NCBI GenBank assembly: GCA_965661265.1
Contig: CBFIDE010000005.1
Span: forward strand, 84,061-148,060
DNA: 64,000 bases
Reading direction: 5' to 3'
Source of the DNA: CBFIDE01 sp965661265
Lineage (GTDB): Bacteria > Bacteroidota > Bacteroidia > Flavobacteriales > Schleiferiaceae
Position numbers and translations under genes: made by a program. The notes under the pieces were generated by a model. That model searched no databases and was not told the origin of the DNA. It saw only the letters and a list, made by a program, of their open reading frames with translations. Positions 1-8,979 of the stretch are shown piece after piece (the first letter of the stretch is position 1; each line of letters starts with the position of its first letter).

Positions 1-846
1 ATCATTAGGAATGTCTAAAATACTTTCAGCCTCAACCCCTCCATATACAAAAGAGGTATCTGCATTTGTTTTAAAGCCTTGATTCCAATAAATAATACCT
101 AGGTCTCTAACTTTAAGTTTGATGACAGATTTTTTAAAATTCCATTGAGTTCCAAAACTAAGCCCTATACCAAAACCGTTTACAGCTAGTGTATTAGAGG
201 TTCTATTGCTCTCGCTCAAGTTGTAATTACCATTAAACTCAATGAATGACCCATCTGGTTCTGTATAAAAAGAAACCTCGTTCAATTTATAGTTTAAGTG
301 ATCATGGCCAACAATTAAACTCACTCCAGCGCTAATGGGCAAAGAGTCTATGCTAAACTGAAAGCCATATTCAATTCCGGTATAGTTCCATAATTCCCTT
401 TGACTATTAGATAAGTCTAATACATTTCCGGCGGTTGGCTTATTTCCCAGAAGTAGCAGTGACAATAGATCTTTATTAAGCAGAGTGCTTTCAACATACT
501 GATTGTAAATTCTAATGCTATAGGCGGGAATATGGATTTTAAAAGCATCATAAGAAGGTTGATAATAACCTACGGACCAACCATATCTGTAGCCGTAATT
601 GAGCATATCATCTACGCTATTAAGGATTTCGTTTTTATCGCTATCCTCAATGAATCCTCCAGAATTAAAATCATAAAGCTGCCTTGCTGTAAGGTCTTTG
701 TTTTCAAGACCAAAGCTTCCACTAACTTCTAAGAACGGTCTGCTTTTAATAGGTAAATTAAGCTCTCTTAATAATTTCTCAGTCGAATCTTTTTGACCAT
801 ATGAGAAAAATGAGATTAAGCTCAAAAGAAGAATTAACTTTTTCAA
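1..846 (-). CDS. DUF5723-like outer-membrane beta-barrel protein, 3' part beyond window
   Basis: The reading frame is open from a TTG at 846 to the left edge, so the C-terminus is missing (about 282 residues visible). The start is chosen because the in-frame TAA lies just upstream, no ATG or GTG occurs near it, and it is followed at once by a signal peptide (KKLILLLSLISFFSYGQ). It begins 3 nt after the stop of the lipoprotein gene at 850-2910, so the two are probably translated together. The visible part has alternating short strands typical of a beta-barrel. It matches the complete DUF5723 protein at 4658-6037 in order and motif: VRDLGIIYWN here against VLDIGSINWK there, each followed by a segment ending GGVE or EGVE. 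Assignment rests on that paralogy; the biochemical role is unknown. Confidence 0.72.
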   Translation of the reverse strand, partial: MKKLILLLSLISFFSYGQKDSTEKLLRELNLPIKSRPFLEVSGSFGLENKDLTARQLYDFNSGGFIEDSDKNEILNSVDDMLNYGYRYGWSVGYYQPSYDAFKIHIPAYSIRIYNQYVESTLLNKDLLSLLLLGNKPTAGNVLDLSNSQRELWNYTGIEYGFQFSIDSLPISAGVSLIVGHDHLNYKLNEVSFYTEPDGSFIEFNGNYNLSESNRTSNTLAVNGFGIGLSFGTQWNFKKSVIKLKVRDLGIIYWNQGFKTNADTSFVYGGVEAESILDIPND

Positions 847-849
847 TTG

Positions 850-2910
850 TTAAGGTGTTAAAATGCTTAAATCTCCTATCAATTGGAGGTCTAGGTAGTT
901 TTCTGAATAGAATTTTACTTTTTGATTGGAGCTAGTATTTAATTCTGTCTTGAAAACAAAATACTTTGCTTCCTTCAAATTAGGCACTTGCTCCTTAGTA
1001 AACGGAAAGCTTAAATCGCTTCTTATTTCTTTAAAAGCTCTATCATTTTGAATACTGGCTGAACTAATTTCATCTGCACTAGAAAGTGTGTCTAAAGCAT
1101 TTAAGTCCGCATCTAATAGGATTAATTCTAAAGTAAAATCAATGGGAAAGAAATTCTTAGCAATGATATTAAGGCTACCACTTTGAAGCAAATTATCTGG
1201 ATCTAAATCTGCATATTCAAACTCACTTGTGTCTTGGAAACTAATTTGACTCATTGATAAATGAAGAGGGATGTCTAAATTTAAATACGCCTCTATGCCA
1301 TAATTAATATTCAAAAATTGACTTAAGTCAGTTTCAGGTACATTTCTATTGAGGTAAGCTGATACATTCAAATCAAAAAACTTAGGCTTTAGCTCAAAAA
1401 GTTGATCAATATTAGAATTGTTTGAATTTAAAAGAAAGCTATTCAAACCACAGGCAGGCTTATCTCCTTCAATAATTTCGTTAGCTCTGTCTAAAGCTAA
1501 GAACTGCCCTAGACTTGTCCAATTTAGTTGAATGGCAGAATTATCATTTCTAGCATTCACAGAGTTTACTACAAAATCAATGGGTGCTCCAATATTATTT
1601 TCAATTTCTAAAGAGAGATTGACTTCCTCAAAATCAAAATCACCACTACTAAGATTTTGAAAGAAATCCACTTCTGAGGTTTCTAGAGTTTCAATAGTAT
1701 CAGTTCCTATATAACCATATCCTCTTTCAGCCGTAAGTTCTTTAATACCTGTTTGCAGAAAAACACTGTCCTGTAAGTTAAGGTTAATCAGTTTTCCACT
1801 ACTATCAATGCGGCCTTGTAGAATGGTATAGAGCATATTAAAGGCATTGATACTATCTGGTGGTCCTGTGAGATCGAGGTCACAGGACGAAATAGGAAAT
1901 TCAGAATAAGTAGTAGAAATACCGCCTAAAGGAGCTGGATCTAAAATCTCTATAAAGGTTAAAATTCCATTAGCATTAGTAGCTCCTGGCAAACTATATT
2001 GAAAAAATATATTGTCATCTATAGTGCTTGTCGCATCAATAAAGATAAGCCCTGAATTAACGTATATCCTGTTTAACTTGGCTCCAGGTGCATCTAAAAT
2101 TGCAGCAGTAGTATCGTTTACAAGATTTTGAGTTGGAAATATGGCTGTAGCCGATTCAGGATCTAGCTTATCAATAGTAATTTGAATGGATATTGCATCT
2201 GATGTGTCAATCAAAACTTGAACACCATTACTACCAGGAGAGTCCATGTTTAATAGGCTCGCCTGAAGTTCTCCTTCTATTATAGTCCCATTGTTAAGTC
2301 TAACACTGTCGTAATGAACAGCTGACGAAGCTAAAGATGAAAGAGTGTTTTGTAAAAGTAAACTACCACTAGTTTTATTTCTTATTTCATATTGAAGATC
2401 AGTGAGCTCAATAGGGAAGCCATTTTCCATCCTCAGAACCAGCCAACCATCATTTAAGGTGATGTTTTGAAAATAGTCAGTGGCATCGATATCAAATACC
2501 TCAGGACCAATTCCATTTAAAGCCGGAATTGCAACATTATTTCCATTGCTAGCTATAATGAGTTGGCCTGTGAGACCTGAAGAAGCTGCTAGCCTGCCTA
2601 AAGAAATATTATTGACAATGATTCTTTTTCCTAAATCAATACTATTTAGCTTTACTGTATTCTCAAAGCTTTCTTCTAAAACTGAAGCTATTTCATCGAG
2701 CTTAAAGGAGCCGATTTTATTTCTAAAAACAATAGAGTACAGGCTATCATTGCCAAGGCTAAGTGTAGAGTCTGCAATTAAGTCACTTATTTCAAGTCTA
2801 GAGCTTAGGATCGGAACCAGAGTCTCTACCTGCCATTGAAGTTTTTGATTTTCTCTTCTACAAGAAAATAACATTAAAAGGAAAAAAAGTAAACTAAATA
2901 AGTGTTTCAA
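850..2910 (-). CDS. large outer-membrane lipoprotein, paralogue of the 3123-4655 product
   Basis: 686 residues. The N-terminus is a lipoprotein signal with the lipobox LFSC and lipidated Cys17. The mature protein is rich in Ser, Asn, Leu, Ile and Asp, with repeated beta-strand-like segments and no catalytic motif that I recognise. It is homologous to the divergent gene at 3123-4655: ETLVPILSSRLEISDLI near residue 30 matches ELLVPVVKAKLDLSDFV near residue 36 there, and the C-terminal regions align around NFFPIDF and NGFPFDV. It is about 175 residues longer, mainly through a central insertion. The DUF5723-like gene follows after 3 nt. Location on the outer membrane or surface follows from the lipobox; function is unknown. 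Confidence 0.8.
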   Translation of the reverse strand: MKHLFSLLFFLLMLFSCRRENQKLQWQVETLVPILSSRLEISDLIADSTLSLGNDSLYSIVFRNKIGSFKLDEIASVLEESFENTVKLNSIDLGKRIIVNNISLGRLAASSGLTGQLIIASNGNNVAIPALNGIGPEVFDIDATDYFQNITLNDGWLVLRMENGFPIELTDLQYEIRNKTSGSLLLQNTLSSLASSAVHYDSVRLNNGTIIEGELQASLLNMDSPGSNGVQVLIDTSDAISIQITIDKLDPESATAIFPTQNLVNDTTAAILDAPGAKLNRIYVNSGLIFIDATSTIDDNIFFQYSLPGATNANGILTFIEILDPAPLGGISTTYSEFPISSCDLDLTGPPDSINAFNMLYTILQGRIDSSGKLINLNLQDSVFLQTGIKELTAERGYGYIGTDTIETLETSEVDFFQNLSSGDFDFEEVNLSLEIENNIGAPIDFVVNSVNARNDNSAIQLNWTSLGQFLALDRANEIIEGDKPACGLNSFLLNSNNSNIDQLFELKPKFFDLNVSAYLNRNVPETDLSQFLNINYGIEAYLNLDIPLHLSMSQISFQDTSEFEYADLDPDNLLQSGSLNIIAKNFFPIDFTLELILLDADLNALDTLSSADEISSASIQNDRAFKEIRSDLSFPFTKEQVPNLKEAKYFVFKTELNTSSNQKVKFYSENYLDLQLIGDLSILTP

Positions 2911-2942
2911 TTTAATCGTGATATTTTTCGCAATTTATAAAA

Positions 2943-2950
2943 CAAACATA
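2943..2950 (-). promoter_or_regulatory. candidate -7 promoter element for the 2910 lipoprotein gene
   Basis: The minus strand reads TATGTTTG, an exact match to the Bacteroidota -7 consensus TAnnTTTG, and would give a leader of about 28 nt. No TTG lies at the usual 17-23 bp upstream, so support is partial. The 212-bp gap 2911-3122 must hold both divergent promoters; on the plus strand the best candidate is TATTTTCG at 3046-3053. Confidence 0.35.
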
Positions 2951-3122
2951 GGTTTATTAACAAACACTTATTATTCGTTTTTTGATTATTATTAGTTTTT
3001 TTATAATATCTTTAAGGTTGGCAGGCTTGTTTTAATTCCCGTTATTATTTTCGCAATGCATGAAAGCACTGTCTTAAAAACCAGCAAGCTTAGCGATATA
3101 ATTTTAAAATTAATTAAACTAA

Positions 3123-4655
3123 ATGAAGAGATTTTTACTGTCCGTTTTAATTTTAGGCAGTTTGTTTGCGTGTGAACGTAAAGAAATAGACTTAGACTTA
3201 TTAGATGATTTAGCGGCTGGGCCTGAGCTTTTAGTGCCCGTTGTCAAAGCAAAATTAGATTTAAGCGACTTTGTTCAAGAAGATAGTTTATTCACTATAG
3301 ATCCAGATAGCGGAATAAGAGTTGTTTACGTGGAGGATAGTTTATTTGGCTTTTCACTTATTGACTTTCTTAATATTCCAGATCAAAATCCAACTTCTTT
3401 TACAATTATAAATGGGGCTCCAGACTTAGATGTTGATTTAGGTTTGGGTACAATTGCAGGAGCAGAATTGTCTTCGGCAGAATTTGATGCTGGCTATTTA
3501 AAATATACCGTAACTACAGATACTTTTGTTTCATCTGGAACAGATTTAAAACTGGTTATCAAGAATGCGACTATTGGTGGTACTCAATTTTCGAACACTA
3601 TTAATTTACCAGCAAATAATTTAAGCATTACTGATAGTATTGACCTTTCAGGCTTGACATTTGACTTTAGTAATGGTGGAACAGCTGTTAACTTCATGGG
3701 TTTAATAGTTGGAATGGAGAATGCGGGAACGGCAAAAGCTAATCAACTATTTAATTTAGAGGTGCAGTTTAAGTCCTTAATACCAAACAATGCTCAAGGC
3801 TTTTTTGGAGAAAGAGTTGTAAATATTCCTTCTGGAAGTTTCCAATTTGATATTTCCGGTGTTTCTGAGTTTGTAGATGGCTTTAGATTAGAAAACCCTA
3901 AAATCACTCTTAAGACCAGAAGCACTGTAGGCTTAGGTCTAGATATAGCTCCTGACTTTGATGGAATTAATAAAGAAGGAACCATTACATCCTTAGATGC
4001 TAATCCACTAATAATTCAGCCTGCTCCTGCAATTGGGCAAACTGTTACGTCTGATTTGGTAATTGATAAGAGCAATTCAGCAATTGTAGATTTCTTAGAG
4101 GCCCTTCCTAATGAAATGCTTTATTCAGGAGAAGTTACTTTAAACAAAGGCCTAACAACTGCCAATAATTTTATTGAAAGCAATTCTACAGTAGAAATAG
4201 GATTAGAGATTGACTTACCTTTAGAGTTGAGCGCAAAAAATATGAAGATCGAAGAGACAATCAGTGATTTCTCGTTGGACGCCGGAGAAGAGCAAACTGA
4301 CTTTATTGAAAAATTGACTTTATACTTTAAGACCACAAATGGTTTTCCATTTGATGTAGATGTGAATGTTACATTTTTGGATACTATTACTGGAGATAGC
4401 TTACAAGGAGTTGCTATTCCTCTTTTAATAGCGGCACCGGTTGATAATGTTGGTAGATCTATTTCTTCTTCTGTAAGTGATTTTGAAATTTCATTTACTT
4501 CTGATCAAATAGATGGATTATTAGATGCTAATGCTCTTAAAATTGAAGCTAAATTAAATAGTACAGATAATGGTGATAAGGTAGTTAAGATGTTTACTGA
4601 CTACGGATTAGAATTGCAAATGGCAGTACGAACTAAACTCTTTTACGGACTATAA
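3123..4655 (+). CDS. outer-membrane lipoprotein, paralogue of the 850-2910 product
   Basis: 510 residues with a lipoprotein signal, lipobox LFAC and Cys17, the same position as in its divergent paralogue. The mature chain is acidic (EIDLDLLDD after the Cys) and built of beta-rich segments without a recognisable enzyme motif. N- and C-terminal blocks align with the 850-2910 product, including DKVVKMFTDYGLELQ near the end against QKVKFYSENYLDLQ there. The stop is 2 nt before the DUF5723 gene at 4658, so the two form a tight pair. The pair probably makes one surface-exposed or periplasm-facing outer-membrane assembly; that is inference from conserved gene order in both copies. Confidence 0.8.
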   Translation: MKRFLLSVLILGSLFACERKEIDLDLLDDLAAGPELLVPVVKAKLDLSDFVQEDSLFTIDPDSGIRVVYVEDSLFGFSLIDFLNIPDQNPTSFTIINGAPDLDVDLGLGTIAGAELSSAEFDAGYLKYTVTTDTFVSSGTDLKLVIKNATIGGTQFSNTINLPANNLSITDSIDLSGLTFDFSNGGTAVNFMGLIVGMENAGTAKANQLFNLEVQFKSLIPNNAQGFFGERVVNIPSGSFQFDISGVSEFVDGFRLENPKITLKTRSTVGLGLDIAPDFDGINKEGTITSLDANPLIIQPAPAIGQTVTSDLVIDKSNSAIVDFLEALPNEMLYSGEVTLNKGLTTANNFIESNSTVEIGLEIDLPLELSAKNMKIEETISDFSLDAGEEQTDFIEKLTLYFKTTNGFPFDVDVNVTFLDTITGDSLQGVAIPLLIAAPVDNVGRSISSSVSDFEISFTSDQIDGLLDANALKIEAKLNSTDNGDKVVKMFTDYGLELQMAVRTKLFYGL

Positions 4656-4657
4656 TT

Positions 4658-6037
4658 ATGAAAAAAGCATTTATTATATTATTCGTCCTAGTAGTTGGTT
4701 TTAGTGCTCATGCTCAATCTGACTTACTGCTTTACAATTTCTCTGGTATTCCACAGAATTTTTCTGTTAACCCTGCAAGTCCACAGCAAACAAAGTGGTA
4801 CATAAGTCTTCCAGCTATTGGTGGAGTGAGTTCTTATTTTCACAATAGTGGATTTAAACCTTCTGATTTATTAGAGGCAGGTACAGATGTTAATGAGAAT
4901 TTAGATAATATCATTAATGGACTGAATGAAAGAAGTCAGATTACGGCAGGTAATTCAATAAATCTTTTAGGCTTTGGATTTCAGACAAAAAAAGGTTTTA
5001 TAAACTTTAAAGTTGAACAAAGAACAGATGTGCGTTTCCAATATCCGATCGACTTATTAAAATTTGTACAATCGGGTAATGGCTCTGATGATGTTTTAAA
5101 CTTCAATTCCTTTAATGTTGAAGCCTTAACCGTGACTACAGCAGCAGTTGGATACCAGCACGCAATCACTGAAAGGCTGAGAGTGGCCGCTACCTTTAAG
5201 TATTTAATTGGCCAATCTCATGCTTATACGGAGAGGGTGAATGCATCACTTTACAGCTCTCAAGACAGTCTGAGAGCAGATGCTGATATATTGGTTAGAA
5301 CCTCAGGAGTGTCTGCAGTCATTGATGATGCAATTCCTTTTGATATTCCATCATTTGCACTTCCTGATAATTCTGGTATGGCATTTGACTTTGGAATCTA
5401 CTATAAGCTTGGAAAGAAATTCGATTTTTCTGCCAGTGTTTTAGATATTGGCTCAATCAATTGGAAGACCGCTAATAGGGATTATGAAATCAAAGGTTCT
5501 TATACTTTTGAAGGAGTTGAAATTGATTTAGGAGATGATGATAATGGAAGCGCAGCTACCGCCCTTGGAGATTCTTTAAGCGAGGCATTCAAACTAAATG
5601 AAATCGATGGAAATTCTTATTCTAGAAGGTTGATGCCAAGAGTATTTGCAGGCTTAGACTGGAATTTAAATGAAAAGAATACTATTGGCCTTGTCTACCA
5701 TACCAGGTATTGGGGTGATACTTGGTTCCATGACTATAGCGTAAATTACCACTTAAGATTGGCAAGAATGTTCCAAATAATGATGAACTATTCTATCGTC
5801 AATGAAACTTATGATAATATTGGTTTAGGCTTTGACTTAAAATTGGGACCACTGCAGTTATTCTTATTGGCCGATAATCTTTATGATATTGACAGGATAG
5901 CTCAAGGTCAAACTGTGGTGCCAGACATTAATTCATTTAATTTACATATCGGTGTTAACTTTACTTTTTACGGTAAACGTGAAAAAAATAAGGATAAAAA
6001 ACCCGCAGAGAATCCTGTAGCCCCAAAGGCTTCTTAG
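4658..6037 (+). CDS. DUF5723 family outer-membrane beta-barrel protein
   Basis: 459 residues. A cleavable signal peptide ends at AHA-Q (residues 17-20). The N-terminal mature part has the family features QNFSVNPAS (NPA at 38-40), LPAIGGVSS and an SGF motif, followed by strands typical of PorP/PorV-like Bacteroidota barrels, ending in FNLHIGVNFTFYG and then a basic tail rich in Lys and Pro. Family DUF5723 has no established biochemical function; an outer-membrane barrel is the usual prediction. It lies 2 nt after the lipoprotein gene and 38 nt before another lipoprotein gene, and these three probably form one transcript ending at the terminator at 6927-6962. Confidence 0.85.
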   Translation: MKKAFIILFVLVVGFSAHAQSDLLLYNFSGIPQNFSVNPASPQQTKWYISLPAIGGVSSYFHNSGFKPSDLLEAGTDVNENLDNIINGLNERSQITAGNSINLLGFGFQTKKGFINFKVEQRTDVRFQYPIDLLKFVQSGNGSDDVLNFNSFNVEALTVTTAAVGYQHAITERLRVAATFKYLIGQSHAYTERVNASLYSSQDSLRADADILVRTSGVSAVIDDAIPFDIPSFALPDNSGMAFDFGIYYKLGKKFDFSASVLDIGSINWKTANRDYEIKGSYTFEGVEIDLGDDDNGSAATALGDSLSEAFKLNEIDGNSYSRRLMPRVFAGLDWNLNEKNTIGLVYHTRYWGDTWFHDYSVNYHLRLARMFQIMMNYSIVNETYDNIGLGFDLKLGPLQLFLLADNLYDIDRIAQGQTVVPDINSFNLHIGVNFTFYGKREKNKDKKPAENPVAPKAS

Positions 6038-6075
6038 AATAAAATTAAAATTAGAATAACTAAATACCAATAACT

Positions 6076-6897
6076 ATGAGAATCAAATTTTTACCCCTTG
6101 CTTTAATTTTTGCGGCTTCTACTCTGGTATCTTGTGATGAGGATAATCCACTAGGTACTAGTAGCGAATTAGAAACACAATTAGGTGAGTTCTACCTTGA
6201 GGCTGAGTCCTTAGGAAATAGCATTTACAATAATATTGACCTTGCTAGAAGAGACTCAATTTTTAACGCAGATGATTCAGCTGTTGTAAATGGCGCAGTA
6301 GTTAAGAGAACAGGTACTGCATTCACAATTGATTTTGGAAACGGCGTTGCTGGCTCAGATGGTAAGACTAGAAAAGGAATGATCACTGTTGCTGAAACAG
6401 GTAGTTATCTTACTGCTGGAGGTCAACTTTCTGCTGCTCTATCTAACTTCAAAGTAGATGATGTTTCAATTCAAGGAGCATTCGCTATCATTAATAATGG
6501 AAACGGTAGCATTGACGTTGCGATCACTGGATTCAAAATTGGAAATGAATTTTCTTTAAACTCAAATAAAAATGTTATTTGGAAAAGTGGATTTGCAACT
6601 CCAACGAATGCTGGCGATGATCGCTACGACTTAAGCGGTTCAGCTATAGGAACTGAGTTAGCTGGAAATAACATGGTAACAACTACTATTAATGAGACTT
6701 TAGTCTTTGACAGATTATGTCAATATGGAGTAACTAAAGGTAAAGTAAGTTTGGCCTTAACTGGAGATAGTATTTCTGAAACAACTACAGGTAGTATAGA
6801 CTTCATTGATACTGATGGCTGTAATAACGTAGCTAGAATTTCTATCGTTAAAGGCACAACTAGTGCTAGTGTTACTAGAACTTTTGATGGATTCTAA
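6076..6897 (+). CDS. small lipoprotein of unknown function
   Basis: 273 residues with a lipoprotein signal ending LVSC (Cys20). I do not recognise the mature domain. It is rich in Gly, Thr, Asn, Ser and Asp with short beta-like segments and carries two further Cys in the C-terminal part (LCQYG and DGCNN), which could form a disulphide. Expected location is the outer membrane. It follows the DUF5723 gene by 38 nt and is the last plus-strand gene before a strong terminator, so it is probably the third gene of the lipoprotein/DUF5723 transcript. The mirror-image copy at the left edge cannot be checked for a matching third gene. Confidence 0.75.
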   Translation: MRIKFLPLALIFAASTLVSCDEDNPLGTSSELETQLGEFYLEAESLGNSIYNNIDLARRDSIFNADDSAVVNGAVVKRTGTAFTIDFGNGVAGSDGKTRKGMITVAETGSYLTAGGQLSAALSNFKVDDVSIQGAFAIINNGNGSIDVAITGFKIGNEFSLNSNKNVIWKSGFATPTNAGDDRYDLSGSAIGTELAGNNMVTTTINETLVFDRLCQYGVTKGKVSLALTGDSISETTTGSIDFIDTDGCNNVARISIVKGTTSASVTRTFDGF

Positions 6898-6909
6898 TTA
6901 AAATAATTA

Positions 6910-8193
6910 TCAATATTTATATTTGGGCCAGAGAAGACGAAGTCTTTCTCTGGCTTTTTTTTCCGCCAAATTCTCAGATGGTTCATAAAAGGTTTTAGAC
7001 TTCAATTCTATTGGTAAAAACTCCTGGTCCACAAAGCCTCCTTCAAAATCATGAGCATATTTATAGTTTTTTCCATATCCTAAATCCTTCATCAAGGAGC
7101 TTGGAGCATTTCTGAGCTCTAAGGGTACGCTGTGCGAACCAAATTCTTTTATATAAGCTTGGGCTTGATTAATCGCCATATAAGCACTATTACTTTTGGC
7201 ACAATTAGCTAAGTAAATAACACATTGAGACAGAATGATTCTACTTTCTGGCCATCCGATTTTTTGAACAGCATCAAAAGTTGAATTGGCTATTAATAGG
7301 GCATTGGGATTTGCTAATCCAATGTCTTCTGATGCTAAGATTAATAACCTTCTGGCTATAAAATCAGCAGGTTCCCCACCTTCAATCATTCGTGCTAACC
7401 AATATACGGCTGCATTTGGATCACTTCCTCTTATAGATTTAATAAAAGCCGATACAATATCATAGTGCATTTCTCCACCTTTATCATATTGTGCAAGATT
7501 TTCATTAAGTACTTTCTTTACTAATGTATTGCTAATTCTTTCGCCTACATCCGTATTGGCGGCAATAATCTCAAGACCATTCAAAAGTTTCCGGGCGTCG
7601 CCACCGCTATATCTGATAAGAGCTTCAAACTCTATGACTTCAATTTTTCTTTTCGACAGCCAAGAGTCTTCCCTAAGCGCACGATTAATAATTTCCTTTA
7701 TCGCGTCTAAGCTTAAAGCTTTTAACCTATACACTTGACACCGACTTAAGAGTGCCGGAATAACCTCAAAGCTTGGATTCTCTGTAGTTGCTCCAATAAG
7801 ACTTATTATCCCTTTCTCAACTGCCCCCAATAAACTGTCCTGCTGTGATTTGCTAAACCTGTGTATTTCGTCAATAAAGAGAATAGGTCTATCTCCAGTG
7901 TTGAATAGGCTTTTGTTTTCCGCTTTCGCGATTGTTTCTCTTACCTCTTTGACACCTGAGCTAATTGCACTTAAGGTATAAAGCTCCCTAGAGGTATGCT
8001 TAGCTATTAATGAGGCTAAACTTGTTTTACCGATTCCAGGAGGTCCCCAAAAAATAATGCTTGGAACTATTCCTTTATCCAGTAGCCCACGAAGTGGAGC
8101 TTTTTTTGACAGCAATTCATTTTGACCAAATATTTCGTCAAAATTTGTAGGTCTTAATCTTTCGGCGAGTGGTTTTGAAGTATCTTCTAGCAT
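6910..8193 (-). CDS. rarA: replication-associated recombination protein A (RarA/MgsA), AAA+ ATPase
   Basis: 427 residues, the normal length for RarA/MgsA/WRNIP1. The clamp-loader-like AAA+ domain has Walker A GPPGIGKT (50-57), Walker B ILFIDE (104-109), sensor-1 GATTENPS and an arginine-finger-type LLSRCQVY. The C-terminal tetramerisation half contains GGDARKLLNGLE and the conserved RGSDPNAAVYWLARM and SEDIGLANP motifs. The family acts at stalled replication forks with SSB and RecA. The gene is divergent from the rhomboid gene with only 18 bp between start codons, so each promoter must overlap the other gene. Its last codons carry the terminator of the facing transcript. Confidence 0.96.
   Translation of the reverse strand: MLEDTSKPLAERLRPTNFDEIFGQNELLSKKAPLRGLLDKGIVPSIIFWGPPGIGKTSLASLIAKHTSRELYTLSAISSGVKEVRETIAKAENKSLFNTGDRPILFIDEIHRFSKSQQDSLLGAVEKGIISLIGATTENPSFEVIPALLSRCQVYRLKALSLDAIKEIINRALREDSWLSKRKIEVIEFEALIRYSGGDARKLLNGLEIIAANTDVGERISNTLVKKVLNENLAQYDKGGEMHYDIVSAFIKSIRGSDPNAAVYWLARMIEGGEPADFIARRLLILASEDIGLANPNALLIANSTFDAVQKIGWPESRIILSQCVIYLANCAKSNSAYMAINQAQAYIKEFGSHSVPLELRNAPSSLMKDLGYGKNYKYAHDFEGGFVDQEFLPIELKSKTFYEPSENLAEKKARERLRLLWPKYKY
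6927..6962 (+). terminator. rho-independent terminator embedded in the rarA 3' end
   Basis: GCCAGAGAAGAC pairs with GTCTTTCTCTGGC (6927-6938 with 6942-6954, one bulge) around the loop GAA and is followed by eight T residues. It ends the plus-strand transcript of the 6076-6897 lipoprotein. It lies wholly inside the last codons of the convergent rarA gene. Confidence 0.8.
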
Positions 8194-8211
8194 GCACTAA
8201 AAATACTATTT

Positions 8212-8979
8212 ATGCATTACTTTAGCTCTATGTCAAGAAAGCTTTACAATTGGGAATATGCTCCCTACGATTCTAAAGGGTACAATAGTTTTATTCCTGG
8301 TTTTATTTTGGTAATTGCGATGTGGCTAGTTTTCTGGCTTAATGAGAGATTCTACTTAGATTTTTATCAATATGGGATTTTTCCAAGATCTTTAGAAGGG
8401 CTCAGAGGAATTCTCTTAAGCTCATTTATTCATGGAGACCTAAGCCATATAGCCAATAATACATTGCCTATGATTGTGCTCAGTACTTCACTATATTTTT
8501 TCTATGCTAGAAAAGCAAGCCTTGTATTAGTTTTGTCTATTGTGCTTTCAGGAGCATTTACATGGATTGTTGGAAGAGAGTCGTACCATATTGGTGCTTC
8601 TGGACTAATTTATGCTTTGGCATTTTTTATTCTAGCTTCTGGAATAATCAGAAAGCAATCTAACTTATTAGCGATTTCATTACTTGTTATTTTTCTTTAC
8701 GGTGGATTAGTTTGGGGTGTTTTTCCTGTAGAAGAGAGTATAAGTTGGGAGGCTCATTTAGGTGGAGCTGTAACTGGAGTAATTCTTTCATATACCTTTA
8801 GAGATTATGGTCCTCCTAGAAAAGAATATGACTGGGAGAGCGAAGAAGAAGAGGAAATGCCAGATTGGTATATTGAAATGATGGAAGAGAAAAAGCTAGA
8901 ACAAGAAGAGAAGAGCTTAGAAAATGCTAAATTTACTTACATCTATAAGCCTTCAAAAAATGATTCAGAACCTAAATAA
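8212..8979 (+). CDS. rhomboid family intramembrane serine protease
   Basis: 255 residues with about six membrane segments. The rhomboid signature is complete: HGDLSHIANN in the second helix, the nucleophile motif GASG with Ser130, and the catalytic His182 in EAHLGG. The family cleaves membrane proteins inside the bilayer. A strongly acidic, charged tail (from about residue 210, WESEEEEEM onward) extends into the cytoplasm. A second possible start, ATG at 8230 (MSRK), is also reasonable because the first lies only 18 bp from the rarA start. The end overlaps the next gene by 20 nt, suggesting a coupled operon with the genes up to 10097. Confidence 0.92.
   Translation: MHYFSSMSRKLYNWEYAPYDSKGYNSFIPGFILVIAMWLVFWLNERFYLDFYQYGIFPRSLEGLRGILLSSFIHGDLSHIANNTLPMIVLSTSLYFFYARKASLVLVLSIVLSGAFTWIVGRESYHIGASGLIYALAFFILASGIIRKQSNLLAISLLVIFLYGGLVWGVFPVEESISWEAHLGGAVTGVILSYTFRDYGPPRKEYDWESEEEEEMPDWYIEMMEEKKLEQEEKSLENAKFTYIYKPSKNDSEPK

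Noticed and set aside
2480..2839. 119-codon plus-strand frame
   Set aside because: It lies fully antisense to the conserved lipoprotein gene, lacks a recognisable domain and has the odd Ser/Leu/Ile-rich make-up of an antisense shadow.
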